A DNA stretch of 10,539 nt, from contig CAKTUC010000046.1 of NCBI GenBank assembly GCA_934617135.1, positions 1 to 10,539 of the forward strand, read 5' to 3'. Position 1 is the first letter of the stretch. Each line of letters opens with the position of its first letter. The stretch comes from an uncultured Collinsella sp. (GTDB lineage Bacteria > Actinomycetota > Coriobacteriia > Coriobacteriales > Coriobacteriaceae). Position numbers and translations under genes: made by a program. Positions 6,349-10,539 of the stretch are shown here, one piece after another. Under the pieces are notes generated by a model. The model had not been told where the DNA came from, ran no database searches, and was given only the letters and a program-made list of their open reading frames with translations.

Positions 6349-6425
6349 GTCAATGGACGTTTTTAAACGACTAGCCGTTGGGGACGTTCTTGTTTGACTA
6401 GTCGTTTAAGAACGTCCTCAATGAC
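6349..6425. repeat. Nested inverted/direct repeat with three copies of a 20-base unit
   Basis: A 20-base unit (6355-6374) pairs with 6398-6417 with a single mismatch across a 23-base loop. The flanks GTCAAT (6349-6354) and TCAATGAC (6418-6425) nearly continue the symmetry. A third, direct copy (6382-6401, GGACGTTCTTGTTTGACTAG) occupies the loop and overlaps the right arm. GGACGTTCTT of this copy (6382-6391) can alternatively pair with 6408-6417, so two exclusive stems are possible. It stands between the epimerase terminator and the ABC operon leader. No transposase or target-site duplication is evident; a dispersed palindromic element is the simplest reading. Confidence 0.75.
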
Positions 6426-6462
6426 TGCTTTGCATCAATCTGTCATTTTCCAGTTCGTAAAC

Positions 6463-6480
6463 TTGTATGTATGCATACAA
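6463..6480. promoter_or_regulatory. Palindromic operator candidate of the amino acid ABC operon
   Basis: TTGTATGTATGCATACAA contains a perfect 12-bp palindrome, TGTATGCATACA (6468-6479), and also a 7-4-7 dyad over the full 18 bases. A weak promoter, TACAAA (6476-6481) and TATCCT (6499-6504) with a 17-bp spacer, would overlap it at the -35. The arrangement resembles a one-component repressor site; the regulator family cannot be assigned. Confidence 0.5.
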
Positions 6481-6501
6481 ATAGGTAGCGGCGCGCGGTA
6501 T

Positions 6502-6533
6502 CCTGTTGAGTCGTTAGCATACGATTCAACAGG
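6502..6533 (+). promoter_or_regulatory. 32-base dyad/hairpin just before the ABC operon ribosome binding site
   Basis: CCTGTTGA (6502-6509) pairs with TCAACAGG (6526-6533), then one G-T position, then TCGT (6511-6514) with ACGA (6521-6524) around a TAGCAT loop: a near-continuous 13-pair stem. The 3' arm reaches the AGGGAAGG Shine-Dalgarno region (6531-6538), so an RNA hairpin could limit translation. A double-strand operator for a dimeric repressor is equally possible. No match to a known riboswitch or T-box core was seen. Confidence 0.5.
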
Positions 6534-6544
6534 GAAGGCAGATT

Positions 6545-7471
6545 ATGCATTCTCCCCAACAAGGCGGCATGCAGACCCAGCCGGTGTGCAGCCGTCGCAT
6601 CTTTTTGGGTAGCGCTCTCGCTGCGAGCGCTACCGTCGTCGCCGGCGCGCTTGCCGGCTGCCAGCGTCCGTCCACGCTGGAAGTAGTTCAGCCTACGACG
6701 GGCGGCGGTCGCGACGACCTGTCCGATTCCGTGATCGGCAAGGACAAGATCCGCATCGGCATGGAGGCGGCCTACGCCCCGTACAACTGGCAGGTCTCCG
6801 AGGCCAGCGAGTTCACCATCCCCATCGATAACGTGCAGGGCGCCTATGCCGACGGCTACGACGTGCAGATCGCCAAGATCGTCTGCAAGGCTCTCGGTGG
6901 CGAGCCCGTTGCCGTCAAGCAGAGCTTCTCGGGGCTTATCGATTCGCTCAACAACGGCCAGATCGACCTCATCATCGCCGGCATGAGCGCCACGCCCGAG
7001 CGCGAGGAGTCCGTCGGCTTTTCCGAGCCGTACTTTATCGGCTACTTTGGCCTGTTCGTAAAAGAGGGCTCGCCCTACCAAAACGCAACCAAGCTCAGCG
7101 ACTTTAGCGGCGCCACGGTACTCGGCCAAAAGGACACCATGCTCGATACCGTCATCGACGAGATCCCGGGCGTCGTTCACAAGAACCCGGTCGATTCGGT
7201 CCCCACGGTGTTTTCGAACCTGCTGCAGGGCACGTGCGACGCCGTGACCTACAACACCGAAAACGAGAAGGGCTATATGGCCCAAAACCCGGGTATCGTG
7301 CCGATTCAATTTGCCGAGGGCGAGGGCTTTAAGCAGGAGGTCACGGCAAACGTCGGCTGCCGCAAGGGCTCGGACAAGCTGCTTAAGCTCATCGATAAGA
7401 CGCTCAAGGGCATCAGCCAGGAGGAGCGCGACCAAATGTGGGACGTGTGCCTCGACCGTCAGCCGGCATAG
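6545..7471 (+). CDS. Polar amino acid ABC transporter, substrate-binding lipoprotein
   Basis: A 308-residue extracytoplasmic solute-binding protein (SBP family 3, HisJ/GlnH type) that captures the ligand and passes it to the permease encoded 9 bases downstream. The N-terminus has a twin-arginine-like SRRIFL (16-21), a hydrophobic stretch and the lipobox LAGC (36-39), so Cys39 should be lipidated. The mature part shows IRIGMEAAYAPYNW (69-82), YDVQIAKIV (105-113) and IIAGMSATPEREESVGFSEP (143-162). By family precedent Arg153 there holds the ligand carboxylate. In CDAVTYNTEN (231-240) the position where HisJ has its amino-binding Asp161 appears to be Asn237, so ligand choice may differ from a standard L-amino acid. 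The ATG at 6545 follows GGGAAGG; an ATG at 6569 is a possible alternative. First gene of a three-gene operon. Confidence 0.92.
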   Translation: MHSPQQGGMQTQPVCSRRIFLGSALAASATVVAGALAGCQRPSTLEVVQPTTGGGRDDLSDSVIGKDKIRIGMEAAYAPYNWQVSEASEFTIPIDNVQGAYADGYDVQIAKIVCKALGGEPVAVKQSFSGLIDSLNNGQIDLIIAGMSATPEREESVGFSEPYFIGYFGLFVKEGSPYQNATKLSDFSGATVLGQKDTMLDTVIDEIPGVVHKNPVDSVPTVFSNLLQGTCDAVTYNTENEKGYMAQNPGIVPIQFAEGEGFKQEVTANVGCRKGSDKLLKLIDKTLKGISQEERDQMWDVCLDRQPA

Positions 7472-7480
7472 GGAGGCAGC

Positions 7481-8629
7481 ATGAAAGCCATCAATCGTCT
7501 GGCCTCCTTTATCAAGGCCGACCACCGTTATGTATACCTGGGCACGAGCGTTATCGCGGCGCTCGGCTTGGCGTTTAGCCAGCGCAACCCCACGCCGCTG
7601 AGCTTTTTGGCGCCCACCGGCATCTTCCAGGACTGCCTCTGGGCAATTCTATGGGCCTGGGTCGTCGTGTCGGCGGCAGCGCTCGTCACCAAGCTTATGC
7701 ACTGGAGCGACTATCGCGAAAAGTCACCGTTCGCATCCGAGCGTTTCCGTCGCGCCGCGCGCCTGGGCAGTTATGCCGTGGCCGTTATCGCGGCGATCTT
7801 CTTTGTCGACCGCTGCGTTATGTCGTTTATCAACTTGGTACAGGTGAGCATTGTCTCGGACTCCAACCCCAGCGACTTTTTGCCGAGCCTGGTCTACATG
7901 ACCTATAAGAGCGGTGACTTCTTTATCCGCGGCATCGAGATCACCATCGCGCTTGCCACCTTCGGTACCGTTATCGCCTTCTTCCTGGCGCTGCTCTTTG
8001 TGTTCCTGCGCATTCAGACGTTCGACCGCGTGGATAACGACCTCACGCGCTTCTTTAAGAGCATCGGCCGCGGCTTTACGACCGTCTACTCCGCCATCGT
8101 GCGCGGCACGCCCATGATGGTCCAGGGTCTGCTCATCTATTACGCGGGCTTCACCGTCCTGCGCGGCATGGGCTTCGAGACCGCCCAGGCCAACCAGATC
8201 TGGAGCACCTTCACCGCCGGGCTCGTCACTATCTCGCTCAACTCCACTGCCTACATGATGGAGGTCCTGCGCGGCGGCATCGAGTCCATCGACCCCGGCC
8301 AGGCCGAGGCGGCGCGCTCGCTGGGTCTGTCGCAGTGGCAGGCCATGCGCAAGGTCGTGTTCCCCCAGGGCATTAAAAACGCGATCCCGGCGCTCACCAA
8401 CGAGCTCATCATCAACATCAAGGACTCGTCGGTGCTTTCGGTCATCGGCGTGTTCGACCTCATGTACGCCACCACCACCGTCGCCGGCGTGTACTACCGC
8501 CAGATGGAGGTCTACTGCGTGGCGCTCGTGGTCTACCTGATCCTGACGCTCGTGGCGAGCCGCCTGCTCGAGGCCTTTGGCAAAAAGCTCGGCGCCGAGG
8601 CCCCGGCAACGCTGCCCAGCTCCAACTAG
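7481..8629 (+). CDS. Polar amino acid ABC transporter, permease with N-terminal membrane extension
   Basis: A 382-residue inner-membrane permease of the HisM/GlnP family. The conserved transporter domain begins near residue 148 ([16 protein letters not shown]). It contains [19 protein letters not shown] (203-221) and the EAA loop [20 protein letters not shown] (276-295), which docks onto the ATPase, followed by LINELII-like and [11 protein letters not shown] (313-323) segments. Ordinary members have about 220-240 residues. Here roughly 145 extra residues precede the domain and include about three hydrophobic segments (near 18-32, 50-71 and 97-123). The ATG at 7481 has GGGAGG four bases upstream, just after the stop of the binding protein gene, so translation is probably coupled. 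The ATPase gene follows after 22 bases. Confidence 0.92.
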   Translation: MKAINRLASFIKADHRYVYLGTSVIAALGLAFSQRNPTPLSFLAPTGIFQDCLWAILWAWVVVSAAALVTKLMHWSDYREKSPFASERFRRAARLGSYAVAVIAAIFFVDRCVMSFINLVQVSIVSDSNPSDFLPSLVYMTYKSGDFFIRGIEITIALATFGTVIAFFLALLFVFLRIQTFDRVDNDLTRFFKSIGRGFTTVYSAIVRGTPMMVQGLLIYYAGFTVLRGMGFETAQANQIWSTFTAGLVTISLNSTAYMMEVLRGGIESIDPGQAEAARSLGLSQWQAMRKVVFPQGIKNAIPALTNELIINIKDSSVLSVIGVFDLMYATTTVAGVYYRQMEVYCVALVVYLILTLVASRLLEAFGKKLGAEAPATLPSSN

Positions 8630-8651
8630 GCTCAAGACGAGGAGAATCATC

Positions 8652-9437
8652 ATGGCAGATACCGCCACTACCGGCACCGCGGCCGCCGCACAGACCAATG
8701 GGCCGCTCATCCGCGTCGAGGGCCTGCACAAGAGCTTCGGCTCGCTCGAGGTGCTCAAGGGCATCGACCTGTCCGTTAACCCCGGCGAGGTCGTTACCAT
8801 TATCGGCGCCTCGGGCTCGGGCAAGTCGACCTTCCTGCGCTGCCTCAACCTGCTCGAGACCCCGGATACGGGCCATATCTGGTTCCATGGCCAGGACCTT
8901 ACCGCCGAGCGCTGCAATATCAATAAACTCCGCGAGGACATCGGCATGGTGTTCCAGGGCTTTAACCTGTTCAACAACATGGACGTGCTCGACAACTGCA
9001 CGCTCGCGCCCGTCACGCTCAAAAAGATGAGCAAGGCCGAGGCCGAGAAGGTCGCGATGGAGCATCTGACGAGTGTGGGGCTCGAAAAGTTCGCGCACGC
9101 CGCCGTGGGTCGCCTGTCCGGTGGCCAAAAGCAGCGCGTGGCCATCGCCCGCGCCCTGTGCATGAATCCGCAGATCATGCTGTTCGACGAGCCGACTTCG
9201 GCACTCGACCCCGAGATCGTGGGCGAGGTGCTCGAGGTCATGCGCAAGCTCGCGGCCGACGGCATGACCATGGTCGTCGTCACGCACGAGATGGCCTTTG
9301 CCCGAACCGTGTCCGACCGCGTGGTCTTTATGGACAAGGGCGTGGTGCTCGAGGACGCCGCGCCGGCCGAGCTCTTCGGCAACCCCAAACATCAGCGCAC
9401 TCGCGAGTTCCTCTCGCGTTATCTCGAGGACAAATAA
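8652..9437 (+). CDS. Polar amino acid ABC transporter, ATP-binding protein (GlnQ/HisP type)
   Basis: A 261-residue nucleotide-binding subunit that drives the importer from the cytoplasmic side. All motifs are present: Walker [10 protein letters not shown] (52-60), Q-loop Gln102 in MVFQGFNLF, signature LSGGQ (155-159), Walker B IMLFDE (175-180) followed by the D-loop SALD, and the switch His212 in VVTHEM. The first 17 residues are a low-complexity Thr/Ala extension before the usual [12 protein letters not shown] start. The ATG at 8652 was chosen because GAGGAG (8639-8644) lies seven bases upstream; the open frame continues upstream into the permease gene. Last gene of the operon, closed by a terminator 18 bases downstream. 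Confidence 0.95.
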   Translation: MADTATTGTAAAAQTNGPLIRVEGLHKSFGSLEVLKGIDLSVNPGEVVTIIGASGSGKSTFLRCLNLLETPDTGHIWFHGQDLTAERCNINKLREDIGMVFQGFNLFNNMDVLDNCTLAPVTLKKMSKAEAEKVAMEHLTSVGLEKFAHAAVGRLSGGQKQRVAIARALCMNPQIMLFDEPTSALDPEIVGEVLEVMRKLAADGMTMVVVTHEMAFARTVSDRVVFMDKGVVLEDAAPAELFGNPKHQRTREFLSRYLEDK

Positions 9438-9454
9438 CCGACGCAAACGCGTGA

Positions 9455-9490
9455 ACGACAGGGCCGCTCCGGTGGGGCGGCCTTTGTCGT
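9455..9490 (+). terminator. Hairpin terminator after the ABC operon
   Basis: ACGACA (9455-9460) pairs with TGTCGT (9485-9490), and GGCCGC (9462-9467) with GCGGCC (9477-9482), forming a long GC-rich stem around a 9-base loop. The T run is short and lies within the stem, so termination may be incomplete, allowing read-through into the peptidase gene that starts 18 bases later. Confidence 0.65.
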
Positions 9491-9508
9491 CACAATCGAA
9501 AGGATGTC

Positions 9509-10539
9509 ATGGCCGAGGTTTGGCGCTTTTTTGCGCATGAGGACGATTTTGCCGATATAGACGAGGCCGGCGCGTGCGAGCGCTTGGGCCGCGTGCTGTC
9601 GTTTCCGACCATCTCGAGCATGGATGCCGAGGCGGTGGACTGGCAGCCCTTCGATGACCTGCGCGCCTATATGCAGCAGGCTTGGCCGCGCGTGTTCGCG
9701 GCGGGCGAGGTTGAGCTCATCGACCATTCGCTGCTCGTGACGCTTGCCGGCTCCGATCCTGCGCTCAACCCCGTCATGCTCATGGGCCACATGGACGTGG
9801 TCCCCGTGGTGCCGGGCACCGAGGCCGACTGGACGCACGCCCCCTTTAGCGGACACGTGGACGACACCTACATTTGGGGTCGTGGCGCAATCGACATGAA
9901 AGACCAGGTCGCAGGTATTCTCGAGGCGGTTGAGTATGCGCTGGCTCACGGTTGGCAGCACGAGCGCACGCTGCTGCTGGCTTTTGGCCAGGACGAAGAA
10001 ACCACGCAGTACGGCGCCGGTGCCATCGGCCGCGCGCTCGAGGAGCGCGGCATTGAGCTTGAGTACCTGATCGACGAGGGCGACTACCGCATCGTTCCGG
10101 CTGCCGAGTATGCTGCGGGCGAGGACTGGCTCATGCACGCCGACCTGGCCGAGAAAGGCTATGCCGACATTGTGCTCAAGACAAAGAGCGCGGGCGGGCA
10201 TTCTTCCAACCCCTACGGCGGTACGTCGCTCGAGGTGCTCAGCCGTGCCATCACCGCAATCTGCAATATCGAGTGGTCGGCGCGCGTGGCCGACTTGCTT
10301 GCCGCCCAGCTCGTCGAGTTGGGGCTCTACACGGCCGATGAAATTGCCGCCAACGGGGATGCCATTGTCCGTGATTGCCTCGCCAGCAAAAAGCTCTATC
10401 CGCTGGTGACGACCACCTGCGCGCCCACGCAGATCGAGGGTGGCAGCACCGGCGCCAACGTAATGCCGCAGGATATGTGGGCCAACATCAACTTCCGCAT
10501 GCTCGAGGGCACGAGCGTGGCCGACGTTGTGGCGCGCTG
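9509..10539 (+). CDS. M20 family metallopeptidase (carboxypeptidase S/PM20D1-like), 3' part outside the window
   Basis: Zinc-dependent amidohydrolase of family M20, cleaving peptides or N-acyl amino acids, probably in the cytoplasm (no signal peptide). 343 residues are visible. Metal and catalytic motifs are GHMDVVPV (93-100; His94, Asp96), the WTHAPFSG loop (108-115), WGRGAIDMKD (123-132; Asp129), FGQDEETTQYGA (159-170; Glu163 and Glu164) and LIDEGD (187-192). SAGGHSSNPYGG (227-238; His231) marks the lid/dimerisation domain. The HMDVVPV, APFSG and WGRGAIDMK wording is that of the CPS1/PM20D1 branch. The final metal-binding histidine lies past the right edge. The ATG at 9509 follows AAAGGATG. 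It may be partly co-transcribed with the amino acid importer, which would suit a role in releasing importable or usable amino acids. Confidence 0.92.
   Translation, partial: MAEVWRFFAHEDDFADIDEAGACERLGRVLSFPTISSMDAEAVDWQPFDDLRAYMQQAWPRVFAAGEVELIDHSLLVTLAGSDPALNPVMLMGHMDVVPVVPGTEADWTHAPFSGHVDDTYIWGRGAIDMKDQVAGILEAVEYALAHGWQHERTLLLAFGQDEETTQYGAGAIGRALEERGIELEYLIDEGDYRIVPAAEYAAGEDWLMHADLAEKGYADIVLKTKSAGGHSSNPYGGTSLEVLSRAITAICNIEWSARVADLLAAQLVELGLYTADEIAANGDAIVRDCLASKKLYPLVTTTCAPTQIEGGSTGANVMPQDMWANINFRMLEGTSVADVVAR

Noticed and set aside
6349..6425. Insertion sequence or transposon end
   Set aside because: No transposase is encoded nearby and no target duplication was found; only the palindromic unit is present.
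6502..6533. tRNA, T-box or riboswitch
   Set aside because: Only a single stem-loop is visible; no cloverleaf, T-box sequence or known aptamer core was recognised.
6443..7525. 360-codon open frame on the minus strand over the binding protein gene
   Set aside because: Antisense shadow of the lipoprotein gene, whose lipobox and ligand motifs are convincing on the plus strand.
7724..9388. 554-codon open frame on the minus strand across the permease and ATPase genes
   Set aside because: It is the opposite-strand shadow of two clear ABC transporter genes, caused by high third-position GC; its translation shows no recognisable motif and low-complexity composition.

Overview
The window is GC-rich with strong third-position GC bias (long open frames shadow every gene on the opposite strand), compact, and has clear Shine-Dalgarno sites. 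Codon use, protein style and gene content suggest a gut Coriobacteriia actinomycete, probably Collinsella. This is inference from the look of the sequence, not a database match.

Layout. (1) Bases 1-1646, minus strand: an AAA_14/DUF4143-type ATPase followed 33 bases later by a low-molecular-weight protein tyrosine phosphatase that runs off the left edge. Directly upstream of the ATPase (1660-1754) lie three palindromic repeats with an exact 33-bp period, which look like a cooperative operator array. (2) 1842-3077, minus strand: an AraJ-like MFS drug/sugar efflux protein. (3) 3078-3238: a divergent intergenic region with a candidate sigma70-type promoter and two short dyads. (4) 3239-4186, plus strand: a two-domain protein whose N-terminal half resembles the LpdD-type prenylated-flavin chaperone and whose C-terminal half is a type 1 isopentenyl-diphosphate isomerase (IDI-1)-like Nudix domain. 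The usual catalytic cysteine is alanine. (5) 4187-4364: a 19-bp perfect inverted repeat with a nested hairpin. (6) 4365-5273: a membrane-anchored protein of unknown function with an acidic cytoplasmic half. (7) 5353-6246: a LacX/GalM-like aldose epimerase, followed by a terminator and a three-copy nested repeat. (8) 6545-9437: a polar amino acid ABC importer operon (lipoprotein, permease, ATPase) with a dyad-rich leader, closed by a terminator. (9) 9509 to the right edge: an M20 metallopeptidase of the carboxypeptidase S/PM20D1 type, truncated by the window.

How the genes work together. The ABC operon imports an amino acid or small derivative, and the M20 peptidase just beyond it could release free amino acids from peptides or N-acyl amino acids. 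The fusion protein is the most unusual gene. Prenylated FMN is built by UbiX from FMN and dimethylallyl (pyro)phosphate, and LpdD-like proteins accompany UbiD/UbiX decarboxylases. Joining such a domain to an IDI-like domain links prenyl donor supply to cofactor delivery in one polypeptide. No ubiX or ubiD gene lies in this window, so the link rests on domain reasoning.
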